Assembly: GCA_051006995.1 (NCBI GenBank)
Contig: JBPCSQ010000029.1
Span: 303,328-367,327 of the forward strand
Source: JAIQGF01 sp051006995
GTDB lineage: Bacteria; Acidobacteriota; Terriglobia; Terriglobales; Acidobacteriaceae
Direction of reading: 5' to 3'
Length of the DNA stretch: 64,000 bases
A program made the translations under genes and the position numbers. Under the pieces are notes generated by a model. It was given only the letters and a program-made list of their open reading frames with translations, was not told where the DNA came from and searched no databases. This document shows, piece by piece, positions 1-8,882 of the stretch (position 1 is its first letter; the number at the start of each line of letters is the position of its first letter).

Positions 1-242
1 TCCCTGGGAGATCGAGGAGGGGAATTTCTCAACAGCATACCTGTCCGGCAGCAACTTGGAAATTGGGAGAAAGTGGGAGTACACGGGCCACAGGCATTGC
101 CCTTAACCCGGTGGAGCGGTTGGTGGTGAATTCCCGGGAGCTGACCGGGCAGTTCAGATTCCCATTTTGGGAAAGTGCCGATAGAGAACGCGCAGTTGGT
201 TCCACGCGCGCGCTCCGCCGCATACGATAATCCGCCAGCACT
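1..242. other. left-edge spacer, no supported gene
   Basis: No recognisable protein is seen here. One forward frame is open from the left edge to a TAA at about 228-230 and could be the tail of a gene outside the window, but its translation matches nothing I recognise. The segment must contain the promoter and ribosome binding site of the following transporter gene; I see no strong Shine-Dalgarno sequence directly before its ATG. Confidence 0.3.
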
Positions 243-2459
243 ATGTCTTCGTCTGCCAAGACACTGCAGAAACCCGGGGCTCTGATTGGCGAGTTCTGGG
301 GCGGGCTGGCGGCCATGCTGGTGGCGCTGCCTTCCGCCATCGCTTTCGGCGTCACCATATTCGCGCCATTGGGAGGAAGCTACGCCGCTCGCGGCGCTCT
401 GGCCGGTATTCTTGGCGCCACCGCGCTCGGGCTGATCGCGCCGGCGCTGGGTGGCACCCGGCGCCTGATTACCGCCCCGTGCGCGCCCGCGGCGGCGGTG
501 CTCTCCGCGTTCGCAATTGAGCGCACACAACACGGCGCCCCGCCCGAATCGACTCTCGTGATGATCGCCCTGGTCGCCCTGCTTTGCGGCGGGGTGCAGG
601 CGGTGTTCGGCATCGTGGGCCTGGGCCGATTGATCAAGTACATGCCCTACCCGGTGGTCAGTGGTTATCTGAGCGGCGTAGGACTGATCATCATCATCAG
701 CCAGGTACCTAAATTTCTCGGGGTGCCGAAGAATACCCATTTCTGGAACGGACTTCTGTCGCCGGCACTCTGGAACTGGTACGGGGTGGCGGTTGGAGTG
801 GTAACCGTCGGAGTCATGATCATCGCCCGCCGCGTCATTAAGGCTGTACCCGCAGCGATCCTCGGCCTGGCGGGTGGAGTTTTCACCTACTTTGCCCTCG
901 GGCTATGGAACCGCTCACTGCTGACGCTGGCCGGCAATCCGCTGGTCGTGGGCTCGCTGGGCAACTCCGGCGGCGGATTCTTTGCCGCCATGGGCGAGCG
1001 TTGGAAAGCGGTAGGCGCGCTGAACGTCATGGAGCTGAAGTTCCTGATTGTTCCCGCGCTCACCTTGGCGGTTCTGCTGTCCATCGATTGCCTGAAGACG
1101 TGCGTCGTGCTCGACGCGCTTACCCGCTCCCGCCACGATTCCAACCGGGAGCTGATCGCGCAGGGCGTCGCCAATCTGGCCTCCACCATCGCCGGCGGAG
1201 TCCCGGGTTCCGGCACCATGGGCGCGACGCTCATCAACATCTCCAGCGGCGGGCAGTCGCGGATTTCCGGGGTGGTCGAAGGAGTCTTGGCCCTGCTGGC
1301 GTTTCTGGTCCTCGGCCAGTTCATCGCCTGGGTCCCTATCGCCGCGCTGGCCGGCATCCTGATCGTCATCGGCTTTCGAATGTTTGACCGCAACAGCGTG
1401 CACTTGCTGAAGTCGCGCTCCACCATCCTGGATTTCGTGGTGATAGTTGCGGTCGTAGTGGTCGCTGAAACCATCAGCTTGATCGCCGCCTCCGCCGTCG
1501 GCATCGGGCTCGCCATCCTGCTGTTTATTCGCGAGCAGATCGGTGGCGCCGTGGTCCGGCGCAAGGTCTACGGCAACCAGGTCTTTTCCAAGCAGATGCG
1601 CCTGCCGGAGGAGCTCGCCATTCTGGAGCAGCGCGGTGACCGCACCGCGATTTTCGAATTGCAGGGCAGCCTGTTCTTCGGCACGACCGACCAGCTCTAC
1701 ACTGCGCTGGAAGCGGATCTTAAAACCCGCACCTACATCGTCCTCGACATGCAGCGTGTGCAGTTGGTGGACGTCACCGCCGCCCACATCCTGGAGCAAA
1801 TCGAGGACATGGTCTCAGACCGGGGCGGCTATCTCGTCTTTACCCACCTGCCGCAGCACGTGCCCACCGGTCAGGACATGCAGCGCTACTTCGACCAGGT
1901 CGGGTTGGTCCGCCCCGAGCGCCACGTCCGCATGTTCAGCGAACTCGACGAGGCCTTGGAGTGGATCGAGGACCGCATCATCGAGGAGCAGAGGCTGGAA
2001 CGGGCTCTGGAAAAGCCGCTGGAATTGCGCGAGATTGACGTCTTCAAAGGCCGCAAGGAGGAAACGCTGACCGCCCTGGAGGCTTGCGTCGAGCGCCGCT
2101 CCCTGCGCACCGGCGAGCTCATCTTCCACCGCGGCGATCCCGGCGACGAGCTTTTCCTCATCCGCTGCGGCGCTGTCCGCATCCTGCTTCCGCTAGACGG
2201 TCAGCAGGGCCACCACCTCGCCACCTTCGGACGCGGCGACTTCTTCGGCGAAATGTCGTTCCTGGATGGAGAGCCGCGCTCGGCCGATGCCATTGCCTTT
2301 GCCGACACCGAGTTGTTCGTGCTTTCGCGGCGGCGCTTCGACACCATTTCCGATGAGCACAAGAAGCTCGCCATGAACCTGCTGGAAGGGCTCGCACGGG
2401 CCCTTGCCTACCGTCTCCGCCACACCGACTCGGAGCTTCGCGTACTTCAGGAAGCCTGA
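243..2459 (+). CDS. SulP-family anion permease fused to STAS and cyclic-nucleotide-binding domains
   Basis: Inner-membrane transporter of the SulP (SLC26) family, which moves sulfate, bicarbonate or related anions. Residues about 15-430 are hydrophobic and carry the SulP core, including the segment around PGSGTMGATLINISSGG. Residues about 450-560 are a STAS domain (IVLDMQRVQLVDVTAA). Residues about 595-720 are a cyclic-nucleotide-binding (Crp-like) domain with the phosphate-cassette pattern FFGEMSFLDGEPRSADA. At 738 residues it is longer than ordinary SulP proteins (about 550) because of the third domain. The fusion suggests transport gated by cAMP or c-di-GMP-like ligands; substrate and ligand are not determined by sequence. 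The next gene starts 28 nt after the stop. Confidence 0.9.
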   Translation: MSSSAKTLQKPGALIGEFWGGLAAMLVALPSAIAFGVTIFAPLGGSYAARGALAGILGATALGLIAPALGGTRRLITAPCAPAAAVLSAFAIERTQHGAPPESTLVMIALVALLCGGVQAVFGIVGLGRLIKYMPYPVVSGYLSGVGLIIIISQVPKFLGVPKNTHFWNGLLSPALWNWYGVAVGVVTVGVMIIARRVIKAVPAAILGLAGGVFTYFALGLWNRSLLTLAGNPLVVGSLGNSGGGFFAAMGERWKAVGALNVMELKFLIVPALTLAVLLSIDCLKTCVVLDALTRSRHDSNRELIAQGVANLASTIAGGVPGSGTMGATLINISSGGQSRISGVVEGVLALLAFLVLGQFIAWVPIAALAGILIVIGFRMFDRNSVHLLKSRSTILDFVVIVAVVVVAETISLIAASAVGIGLAILLFIREQIGGAVVRRKVYGNQVFSKQMRLPEELAILEQRGDRTAIFELQGSLFFGTTDQLYTALEADLKTRTYIVLDMQRVQLVDVTAAHILEQIEDMVSDRGGYLVFTHLPQHVPTGQDMQRYFDQVGLVRPERHVRMFSELDEALEWIEDRIIEEQRLERALEKPLELREIDVFKGRKEETLTALEACVERRSLRTGELIFHRGDPGDELFLIRCGAVRILLPLDGQQGHHLATFGRGDFFGEMSFLDGEPRSADAIAFADTELFVLSRRRFDTISDEHKKLAMNLLEGLARALAYRLRHTDSELRVLQEA

Positions 2460-2487
2460 TGCCGCAACTCGCATATACAATCGCCCC

Positions 2488-3870
2488 ATGAAAAGAGCTT
2501 TCCTCGTTCTGCTGCTCTTCGTCGTTCCGGCATTCGCCGCTCCCAAGTGCATGCGCGTGGATTACTACCATACCGGCAACGACCACCAGGAGATGTTCGC
2601 GTTCGACCGCATCGTGATTGAGCCGACGCCGTGGCCCGGCGACCTGCGCAAGACGTTGGACGAAACCAATATCGGGAAATATTTCTTCGAAGTTCGCGAT
2701 CGCGCCACCAATCGGGTGCTCTACTCGCGCGGATTCTCATCCATCTTCGGCGAATGGGAAACCACGGGCGAGGCAAAGCAGGTCAACCGGACATTTTCCG
2801 AGTCGCTGCGCTTCCCCGCTCCTGCCACCCCGGTCCAGATCGTGCTCATGAAGCGCGACGCCGGCAACGTTTTCCATGAAGTGTGGTCTCAGATCGTCGA
2901 TCCCAGGAACCAGTTCATCGATACCTCCGTTCCCGCTTCGCCAGGGCCGCTGCTCACCATTCAGAAGAGCGGCGAGCCTGCGGCCAAGGTGGATTTCCTT
3001 ATCCTTGGCGACGGCTACACCGCAGCGGAGTTGCCGAAATTCGAAAAAGATGCGCGCCGACTGACGGAAATCCTCTTCTCCACGTCGCCGTTCAAGGAAC
3101 ACCGCGCCGACTTCAACGTGTGGGCGCTCTGCCCGGCCTCGGCCGAATCCGGCATCTCGCGGCCCTCCACCGGCGTGCATCATCGCACGCCCGTCGGCGC
3201 CACATACGATGCTTTCGGTTCCGAGCGCTACATCCTGACTTTCGACAACCGGCGCTTCCGCGACGTCGCTTCCTTCGCTCCGTACGAGTTCGTAGAAATT
3301 CTGGCCAACGGCAAGACCTACGGTGGGGGCGGCATCTTCAACCTGTTCAGCACTGTCGCCGCCGACAGCCTGTGGTCTCCCTACGTTTTTGTGCACGAGT
3401 TCGGTCATCACTTCGCCGGCCTGGCCGACGAGTACTTCACCTCCGACGTCGCTTACCTGCCGCCGGCGCACAAGGTCGAGCCCTGGGAGCCGAATGTGAC
3501 GGCGCTACTCGATCCCACGAATCTGAAGTGGAAGGACCTGGTGACTCCCGGTACCCCGCTTCCCACGCCTTGGGACCAGGCCGCCTTTGAAGCCTATGAG
3601 CGTGAAATTCAGGCGCGTCGACGCGACATCCGCGCCAAAAACGAGCCCGAGTCGGTGATGGATGCGCTATTTACCGAGGAAAAGAAGCACGAAGACCAAC
3701 TGCTGGCTGCCGACAAATATTCCGGCAAGGTGGGCGCCTTTGAAGGCGCTAACTATGAGGCCAAGGGCTACTACCGCGCCCAGGAAAACTGCATCATGTT
3801 CACGCGCCACGACGCCTTCTGCGCCGTTTGCCGCCGGGCAATCGAGCGCATCATCGCGCTGTACACCTAG
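2488..3870 (+). CDS. secreted M64-family metallopeptidase
   Basis: Zinc peptidase of the M64 (IgA-peptidase-like) family. The chosen ATG gives a clear signal peptide (MKRAFLVLLLFVVPAFAA), so the protein of about 460 residues is exported. The N-terminal part is a beta-rich domain typical of the family. The catalytic block begins near residue 178 (VDFLILGDGYTAAEL), and the zinc signature HEFGHHFAGLADEY lies near residue 302: two His and the catalytic Glu of HExxH plus a downstream acidic ligand. Cysteines near the C-terminus (NCIMFTRHDAFCAVCRRAIE) may form disulfides. An in-frame start 84 nt upstream exists but would bury the signal peptide. Substrate unknown. Confidence 0.88.
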   Translation: MKRAFLVLLLFVVPAFAAPKCMRVDYYHTGNDHQEMFAFDRIVIEPTPWPGDLRKTLDETNIGKYFFEVRDRATNRVLYSRGFSSIFGEWETTGEAKQVNRTFSESLRFPAPATPVQIVLMKRDAGNVFHEVWSQIVDPRNQFIDTSVPASPGPLLTIQKSGEPAAKVDFLILGDGYTAAELPKFEKDARRLTEILFSTSPFKEHRADFNVWALCPASAESGISRPSTGVHHRTPVGATYDAFGSERYILTFDNRRFRDVASFAPYEFVEILANGKTYGGGGIFNLFSTVAADSLWSPYVFVHEFGHHFAGLADEYFTSDVAYLPPAHKVEPWEPNVTALLDPTNLKWKDLVTPGTPLPTPWDQAAFEAYEREIQARRRDIRAKNEPESVMDALFTEEKKHEDQLLAADKYSGKVGAFEGANYEAKGYYRAQENCIMFTRHDAFCAVCRRAIERIIALYT

Positions 3871-3875
3871 CAGGC

Positions 3876-3910
3876 GTGTGTGGCGCGGGTCTCGGACCCG
3901 GGCCACACAC
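3876..3910. repeat. hairpin repeat, GTGGCRCGGGTC family
   Basis: A 9-bp arm (GTGTGTGGC / GCCACACAC), one mismatch, then a 6-bp arm (CGGGTC / GACCCG) around a TCG loop, directly after the M64 peptidase stop. No T-run follows, so it is not a classical terminator. Closely similar hairpins sit inside gatC (26636-26680) and between rplC and rplD (62505-62523), marking an interspersed family. Confidence 0.75.
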
Positions 3911-3970
3911 TCCCGGACGCGGTCGCGTAGAGCGGTTGCATTCTTCTTCCTGCACTGTGACAATCTTTCT

Positions 3971-4321
3971 GTGAGCGACCTCTCTCCAGCGCCGGTATTC
4001 GCACGTGGGGCAGTTGTTCTGGTTACGCTGAACAGCCCGCGCGAGAAATTCTGGGGGACCGTCCTGGAATTGACCGCCGCCGGGTTGGGCATACGGGGCA
4101 TTGATCTGAACTCGTTCGACGATTTCGCGCGCCTGGTGCGCGAGGGTGAGCCGGTGGCCGCAGGGGCGGTATTTTTCCCGATGCATCGCGTCGAGCGCAT
4201 CGAACTCGACACCCGCAACGGCTCCATTCCCTCCCTCGGAGAGCGCTTCAGCGCGAAAAGCGGTCAGGAAGTCGCGGCCCTGTTCGCCGCTCCTGAATTC
4301 GCAGCGGAGCGCCACGGCTGA
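3971..4321 (+). CDS. conserved hypothetical protein, 116 aa
   Basis: A GTG start is proposed at VSDLSPAPVFARG; translation upstream of it reads through the hairpin repeat and is implausible. The protein is soluble, with a beta-rich central part (AVVLVTLNSPREKFWGTVLEL) and a second block VFFPMHRVERIELD, which resembles a small protein I associate with Acidobacteria next to lipid genes. The fold could be a small beta-barrel, but that is only an impression. The stop codon TGA is directly followed by the ATG of the phosphatidyltransferase gene, so the two are probably co-transcribed and translationally coupled. Function unknown. Confidence 0.65.
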   Translation: MSDLSPAPVFARGAVVLVTLNSPREKFWGTVLELTAAGLGIRGIDLNSFDDFARLVREGEPVAAGAVFFPMHRVERIELDTRNGSIPSLGERFSAKSGQEVAALFAAPEFAAERHG

Positions 4322-4900
4322 ATGTTCCGCCAACTGCTCACCGCGCCCAACCAGCTCACGCTACTGCGGCTGATTTTTATTCCCTTCATCATCATCAACA
4401 TCGTCGACGGGAGTTACACCTGGGCGCTGGTGCTGCTGGTAGGCGCCGGCATCAGTGACGGCCTCGACGGCCTGCTGGCCCGCGCCCTTCACCAGCAGAC
4501 CCGGCTCGGCCAATACCTGGATCCGATCGCGGATAAGCTCCTGCTCAGCAGCCTGTTCCTGGTGCTTTCCATCCTGCATCGCATTCCGTGGAAGTACACC
4601 GTTCTGGTGTTCAGCCGCGACTTCTCCATCATGATCACGGCGGCCGTACTCTATGCCACGACCTCGATCCGCGATTTCAAGCCCAGCATCTTCGGTAAGG
4701 TCAATACCGGCGCGCAGGTGATCACGCTGTTCTTCGTCCTGCTGTTCCAGGTGGAACCGGCGCCCTGGGTGTATTACGCGCGCAAGCTGGGCCTGTACTC
4801 AACCTTCACCTTTACCCTGATTTCGGGTCTGCACTACATCTACATCACCGGCCAGCGGCTCCGCTCCAGCGACCGCTCGCGCGCGGCAACCCCCAATTAA
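4322..4900 (+). CDS. CDP-alcohol phosphatidyltransferase (PgsA-like)
   Basis: Integral membrane enzyme that joins a CDP-diacylglycerol-derived phosphatidyl group to an alcohol, probably glycerol-3-phosphate in phospholipid synthesis. The family signature D-G-x2-D-G-x2-A-R-x8-G-x3-D-x3-D is complete at residues 46-71, with all catalytic Asp residues present. The 192 residues with about five hydrophobic segments match the family length. PgsA and related cardiolipin synthases share this motif, so the exact alcohol acceptor is inferred. The gene follows the upstream hypothetical gene with no gap. Confidence 0.87.
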   Translation: MFRQLLTAPNQLTLLRLIFIPFIIINIVDGSYTWALVLLVGAGISDGLDGLLARALHQQTRLGQYLDPIADKLLLSSLFLVLSILHRIPWKYTVLVFSRDFSIMITAAVLYATTSIRDFKPSIFGKVNTGAQVITLFFVLLFQVEPAPWVYYARKLGLYSTFTFTLISGLHYIYITGQRLRSSDRSRAATPN

Positions 4901-5036
4901 ATCGGCCGGAATTTTCGCTGAGATCTCTAGGTGTTCCAGTCCCTTCGTCCGTCTCTACTCTTGGGTACATCAGGAAGTTGATCGGCGGGTCGCGATACGC
5001 GTTTGCAAGCGGATTTCAGGCGGTTGGGATAACCGC

Positions 5037-5354
5037 CTACATCTGGGGCATGTTCGCGATGCGCTCGATTTCCGCCGCGATCCCGCACTGGCCGGCCGAG
5101 GTCTCGACACGCACGATTCGGCCGTGGCAGCACACCATTTGGCTCTTCTCCAAGCCGAGCTCCTTGGGAAGCATCAAAACGACCTCAATGTCCGATCCGG
5201 CCCGGAAAGGCACGTCCGTGAAGAGAAACAGGCCCCCGACGCTGATGTCCTTAGTGGTGCCGGCCAAGGTGTGCTCGCCAACCTTGACGGTCGCCGGAAC
5301 CGTATGGCTGATGCGCTCGTGCCGACGCTGTGCTTTCACCTTCGGCGTCTCCAT
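5037..5354 (-). CDS. PilZ-domain protein
   Basis: Single-domain protein of 105 residues with the PilZ c-di-GMP-binding pattern: an arginine-rich N-terminus (QRRHERI, residues about 9-15) followed by a D-x-S-x-x-G sequence (TKDISVGGLFL, about residues 34-44). It therefore probably reads cellular c-di-GMP, as PilZ proteins controlling motility or exopolysaccharide do. It is transcribed divergently from cysS across a 218-nt spacer. A 7-bp hairpin (5019-5037) overlaps its stop codon, but without a T-run it is a weak terminator. A second PilZ gene lies on the other side of cysS. Confidence 0.83.
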   Translation of the reverse strand: METPKVKAQRRHERISHTVPATVKVGEHTLAGTTKDISVGGLFLFTDVPFRAGSDIEVVLMLPKELGLEKSQMVCCHGRIVRVETSAGQCGIAAEIERIANMPQM

Positions 5355-5572
5355 GCGGCCCCTCCCCCTCGGGAAGTGTATGCCGCGCCGCCCAAAATGT
5401 CCCGCTTTTCGTTACGCGGTTGAATCCCTGGATTCCCGGAACGTTCACGTCCCCATTGACCGCGTTTTCCGCTGGCTCCTACAATCGAAACTCGCCTCCG
5501 TCGCAGCTTGTGCGCGCTCGTCTTCTTGCCGGCCGCCGAAAGCCTGCCGCCGGAAGCCTGTACCCTGAACTC

Positions 5573-7060
5573 ATGCCGCAATTCTTCAACACGCTTTCGG
5601 GCCGCGTGGAGGAGTTCCAGCCGCTGGCGGACAACACCGTCCGCATGTATGCCTGCGGCCCCACGGTTTACGACTACGGCCATATCGGCAATTTCCGGAC
5701 GTTCGTCTTTGTGGACGTGCTGCGCCGCTTCCTCCGACAGAGCGGGTACACGCTCCAGCACGCCATGAACATCACCGACGTGGACGACAAAATCATTCGC
5801 AACGCCGCCAAACAGGGTGTCAGCGTCCAGGAATACACCAAGAAATACGAGGAGGCGTTTCTGCAAGATTCCGGCTTCCTGAACATCCAGAAACCGGAGA
5901 TTTTGGTGCGAGCCACCGATCACATCAAGGAGATGGCCCACTTCATCAAGCAACTGGTGGATAGCGGCCACGCCTATCGCACCGAGGACGGCTCCTACTA
6001 TTTCCGCATTGCAACCTTCCCCACGTACGGCAAGCTTTCCAAGAAGGATTTTGGCGGGATCATGGAGGGCGCGCGCGTGGATGTAGACGAGTATGACAAG
6101 GACAACGCGCGCGACTTCGCGCTGTGGAAAGCTCCCAAGCCCGGTGAAGCTTTCTGGGAGACTGAGATTGGTCCCGGCCGCCCAGGCTGGCATATCGAAT
6201 GCTCGACTATGTCCATGAAATATCTGGGCGAAACCTTCGACATCCATCTCGGGGGCGAGGACTTGATATTTCCCCACCACGAGAACGAAATCGCGCAATC
6301 CGAGGCGCTGACCGGAAAAATGTTCGCGCGCTTCTGGATGCATGCGCGATTTTTGCTGGTCGAAGGCGAGAAGATGTCGAAGTCGCTCGGCAACTTCTTC
6401 ACCATTCGCGATCTGATTCTCAACAAGGGGGCGAAACCGTCGTCCATTCGTTTTCTGCTGACCTCGGTGCCGTATCGCAAGCAGCTCAATTTCACTTTTG
6501 ACGGGCTGCGTCAGGCGGCGCAATCGGTGGAGCGGTTGCGGAATTTCAAGCGGCGTCTGGAGACCGACCAGCTTCCCGCCGGCGGCAATCCGCAGGTGAA
6601 GCAGTTGGCGTCGGCGACCATGGACAAGATGCGCGCCGCGCTCGGCGACGATCTGAACACGGCCGAGGCGCTGGCGGCGATCTTCGACATGGTGCGCGAG
6701 GCCAACACTGTCGCCGACAGCGGGCAATTGCATCGCGACGACACCGCGCCGCTGCTGGAGGCGTTGCGCCGCTTCGACGAGATCTTTGCCGTAATGGATG
6801 ATGAAGATGCCGGCAAGGTCCGGCACGTGCTCGCGTGGGCGCAGCAGGAGGGCCGGATTCAGGAAGCGAGCGAAGAGACGGTCGAGGTTTCCAAGTCCGG
6901 CGAGTTAAGCGACGAAAAGATCGACGCGCTGGTGGCCGAGCGGCAGGCAGCGCGCAAATCGCGCAACTTCGCCCGCGGCGATGAGATCCGCAATCAACTG
7001 GCGAGCGCGGGAATTATTCTGGAAGATACCAAGGACGGCGTGCGCTGGAAGAGGAAATAA
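5573..7060 (+). CDS. cysS: cysteinyl-tRNA synthetase
   Basis: Class-I aminoacyl-tRNA synthetase charging tRNA-Cys in the cytoplasm. The ATG at 5573 gives MPQFFNTLSG and a protein of 495 residues, near the usual 460-490; longer in-frame extensions are not conserved-looking. Seen directly: the zinc-ligand region MYACGPTVYD (Cys28), the HIGH-type motif HIGN at residues 37-40, further zinc ligands in HIECSTMSM and HHENE, and the KMSKS loop near residue 268 (EKMSKSLGN). The C-terminal helical tRNA-binding domain ends with DTKDGVRWKRK. It stands alone between two PilZ genes. Confidence 0.96.
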   Translation: MPQFFNTLSGRVEEFQPLADNTVRMYACGPTVYDYGHIGNFRTFVFVDVLRRFLRQSGYTLQHAMNITDVDDKIIRNAAKQGVSVQEYTKKYEEAFLQDSGFLNIQKPEILVRATDHIKEMAHFIKQLVDSGHAYRTEDGSYYFRIATFPTYGKLSKKDFGGIMEGARVDVDEYDKDNARDFALWKAPKPGEAFWETEIGPGRPGWHIECSTMSMKYLGETFDIHLGGEDLIFPHHENEIAQSEALTGKMFARFWMHARFLLVEGEKMSKSLGNFFTIRDLILNKGAKPSSIRFLLTSVPYRKQLNFTFDGLRQAAQSVERLRNFKRRLETDQLPAGGNPQVKQLASATMDKMRAALGDDLNTAEALAAIFDMVREANTVADSGQLHRDDTAPLLEALRRFDEIFAVMDDEDAGKVRHVLAWAQQEGRIQEASEETVEVSKSGELSDEKIDALVAERQAARKSRNFARGDEIRNQLASAGIILEDTKDGVRWKRK

Positions 7061-7133
7061 CTCCGTGCCAAGTTCCAAGTACTAAGTGCGAAGCAAAACC
7101 GAAATCCTCGGCACTTCGGATTTAGCACTTGCC

Positions 7134-7445
7134 CTACGTTCCCGCCGCCCGCCTCTTGATCATCTCCCTGTGCTCGTGGTGCAAGTCAAGGAACTGCACC
7201 CCAATCCGGTCCCCTTGGCGATAGCGGACCAGCACCCGCACCGTGATCAGCGGATCATCGGGTTGCAGGCGATACTGCAGCAAGGCCTCGCTGTTGACCG
7301 GCAGGTCGGCGCCGGTGACGAACGACATGCCGTCTTCACTCAGATCGAAGGACTCGGCCAGGAACGTCTGGTCGCCAGTGTCACAGTGGATCTGACAGCG
7401 CACCGGAAACCGTAGCGCCGCCCGCTTGGTGGTGATCGGGTCCAT
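7134..7445 (-). CDS. PilZ-domain protein
   Basis: A 103-residue protein starting at MDPITTKRAALRF. The PilZ pattern is recognisable: an early arginine pair region, ESFDLSEDGMSFV (a D-x-S-x-x-G variant) near residue 33, and a closing beta strand DRIGVQFLDLHHEHREMIKRR. A role in c-di-GMP sensing is likely but weaker than for the first PilZ gene, because the N-terminal Arg motif is shorter (KRAALRF). It lies downstream of arsM on the same strand, separated by a strong hairpin at 7479-7524, so it is probably a separate unit. Confidence 0.72.
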   Translation of the reverse strand: MDPITTKRAALRFPVRCQIHCDTGDQTFLAESFDLSEDGMSFVTGADLPVNSEALLQYRLQPDDPLITVRVLVRYRQGDRIGVQFLDLHHEHREMIKRRAAGT

Positions 7446-7478
7446 GCGGCGCACAGCATATATCAGTTCCGATTTCCT

Positions 7479-7524
7479 GTTTCTAGTTTCTGGCTCGTGA
7501 AACTGGAAACCAGAAACTAGAAAC
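7479..7524. repeat. 15-bp perfect hairpin made of heptad units
   Basis: GTTTCTAGTTTCTGG (7479-7493) is exactly complementary to 7510-7524 across a 16-nt loop. The arms are themselves tandem 7-nt-like units (GTTTCTA, GTTTCTG). It lies between arsM and the PilZ gene, both on the minus strand, and may act as a transcript 3' end. No T-run follows. Confidence 0.8.
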
Positions 7525-7530
7525 CGGTTT

Positions 7531-8319
7531 TTAGGCTCTGCGCCCATGGAGCTTGATGGACGCGATGGCGTTGGCCGCTGCATCGGCGATGGCCGCGTCG
7601 ATCTTGGAACCGCAGCAGCCTCCGTCGCTGGGCGCGACCGCCTCGGCCAGCTTCTTGCCATGAGCGATCTGCGGGATGCTCAGGTCGGTAAGCCCGGCGT
7701 CGAGCGCAATGCGGACATAGTCATTCATCAAGCTGGCGCCGGCGATGCAGCCCACATACGCGCTGACGCTGCTGGCCACGTTCGATGGAAGCTGCTGCAG
7801 CAGCACCAGGTCACTGACGGCGAAACGGCCGCCGGGCTTGAGCACACGCGCGATCTCGCGAAACACAGCCGGCTTGTCCACGCTCAGGTTGATAACGCAG
7901 TTGGAAATCACCAGATCCACGGATGCATCCTCGACCGGCAGCTTCTCGATGACGCCTTTGCGGAACTCGACATTGCCGGCGCCCAGCTTGGCGGCGTTGG
8001 CGCGCGCCTGCGCCAGCATGTCGTCGGTCATGTCCACGCCAATCACGCGTCCGCTCGGACCGACGCGGCGCCACGCCAGGAAGGCATCGAAACCGGCGCC
8101 GCTGCCCAGATCGAGCACGGTCATACCGGGCTGCACCTCCGCCATGGCCAGTGGATTACCGCATCCCAGGCCGAGATTGGCTTGGCCGGCGAGCGCGATG
8201 TCCTCGGCGGTGTAGCCGATGGCCTGGGCGAACTCCGAGGTGGAGGCGCATCCGCATCCGGCTTCTTCGCCGCGCGCGACCGCGCCGTAGTGTTCTTTGA
8301 CCGCGTCTTGGATTTTCAT
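7531..8319 (-). CDS. arsM: arsenite S-adenosylmethionine methyltransferase
   Basis: Transfers methyl groups from SAM to As(III), giving methylated or volatile arsenicals. The SAM-binding Rossmann motif is VLDLGSGAGFDAF (residues 68-80). Three cysteines lie in the contexts expected for ArsM: Cys53 in NLGLGCGNP, Cys141 in ISNCVINL and Cys191 in YVGCIAGA. Additional cysteines occur at 22 and 24 (GCGC) and in a C-terminal GGCCGS, which may help bind metalloid. Length is 262, typical for bacterial ArsM. The start overlaps the end of the MarR regulator gene by 4 nt, so the two form an operon. Confidence 0.93.
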   Translation of the reverse strand: MKIQDAVKEHYGAVARGEEAGCGCASTSEFAQAIGYTAEDIALAGQANLGLGCGNPLAMAEVQPGMTVLDLGSGAGFDAFLAWRRVGPSGRVIGVDMTDDMLAQARANAAKLGAGNVEFRKGVIEKLPVEDASVDLVISNCVINLSVDKPAVFREIARVLKPGGRFAVSDLVLLQQLPSNVASSVSAYVGCIAGASLMNDYVRIALDAGLTDLSIPQIAHGKKLAEAVAPSDGGCCGSKIDAAIADAAANAIASIKLHGRRA

Positions 8320-8861
8320 GATTGCCTTCCTTTCAAAACAGCCTTCGGCCTCTGGCCGTTGGCTTTCGGCCGTGAAGATTCGTGAGTGCCGGCAATCTGC
8401 GCCAGCGGAGTGAGTCCACAGCAGTTGTTCTGTTCCAGAGCGGTACTGAACTCGCCCAGCGCGCGCAGAACTTCGCCTCGGCGCGCTTCGGGAATAGACT
8501 CGGCCACCGCACGGGCGCGCTGCCGCATGAGCGAGTCGATCTTGGAGCGCGTGTTGCGGCCTGCGGCGGTGATCCCGACCACGGCGGCGCGGCCGTCAGG
8601 TTGCGAGCCGCGCAGGCGCCGCACTAGACCCTGCTTCTCCAGTTTTTCGATCACCCGTGTCATGGCGCTGGGAGTGATGCGGGACGCGGCGGCCAGATCG
8701 GACAAGCGTGCCCCCTCCTGCGCCACCAGAATCCGCAGGATGGCAGTCTGACGGGGAGTGAGGCCCTCGCAGCAAATTTCGTCGGGTCCGACGCAGGTGA
8801 GCACGCGCCCCAGGCGATCCAACTCGCGCCACCACTCGTCGAAGGAGCAGCAGTTCTTCAT
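8316..8861 (-). CDS. MarR-family regulator with paired cysteines, upstream of arsM
   Basis: Winged-helix transcription regulator of the MarR family (wHTH about residues 35-105, with LSDLAAASRITPSAMTRVIEKLEKQGLV). The ATG giving MKNCCSF is preferred; the longer reading frame begins inside the operator. Cysteines are unusually paired: Cys4-Cys5, Cys30-Cys31 and Cys147-Cys148, plus Cys23. Such vicinal thiols are what As(III) binds, and the gene is translationally coupled to arsM, so it is probably a metalloid-responsive repressor, although the family seen is MarR and not ArsR. Residues about 163-173 are encoded by a heptad repeat and look like a dispensable tail. Confidence 0.85.
   Translation of the reverse strand: MKNCCSFDEWWRELDRLGRVLTCVGPDEICCEGLTPRQTAILRILVAQEGARLSDLAAASRITPSAMTRVIEKLEKQGLVRRLRGSQPDGRAAVVGITAAGRNTRSKIDSLMRQRARAVAESIPEARRGEVLRALGEFSTALEQNNCCGLTPLAQIAGTHESSRPKANGQRPKAVLKGRQS
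8344..8371. repeat. heptad array inside the MarR gene's 3' end
   Basis: Four units TTCGGCC / TCTGGCC / GTTGGCT / TTCGGCC in tandem. They encode part of the C-terminal tail of the MarR regulator just before the arsM start codon. Confidence 0.75.
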
Positions 8862-8882
8862 GCGCAGCAGCGTAGCAAATAT

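Noticed and set aside
3..230. open frame at the left edge
   Set aside because: Translation is not recognisable, composition is untypical, and no end-of-gene signals support it.
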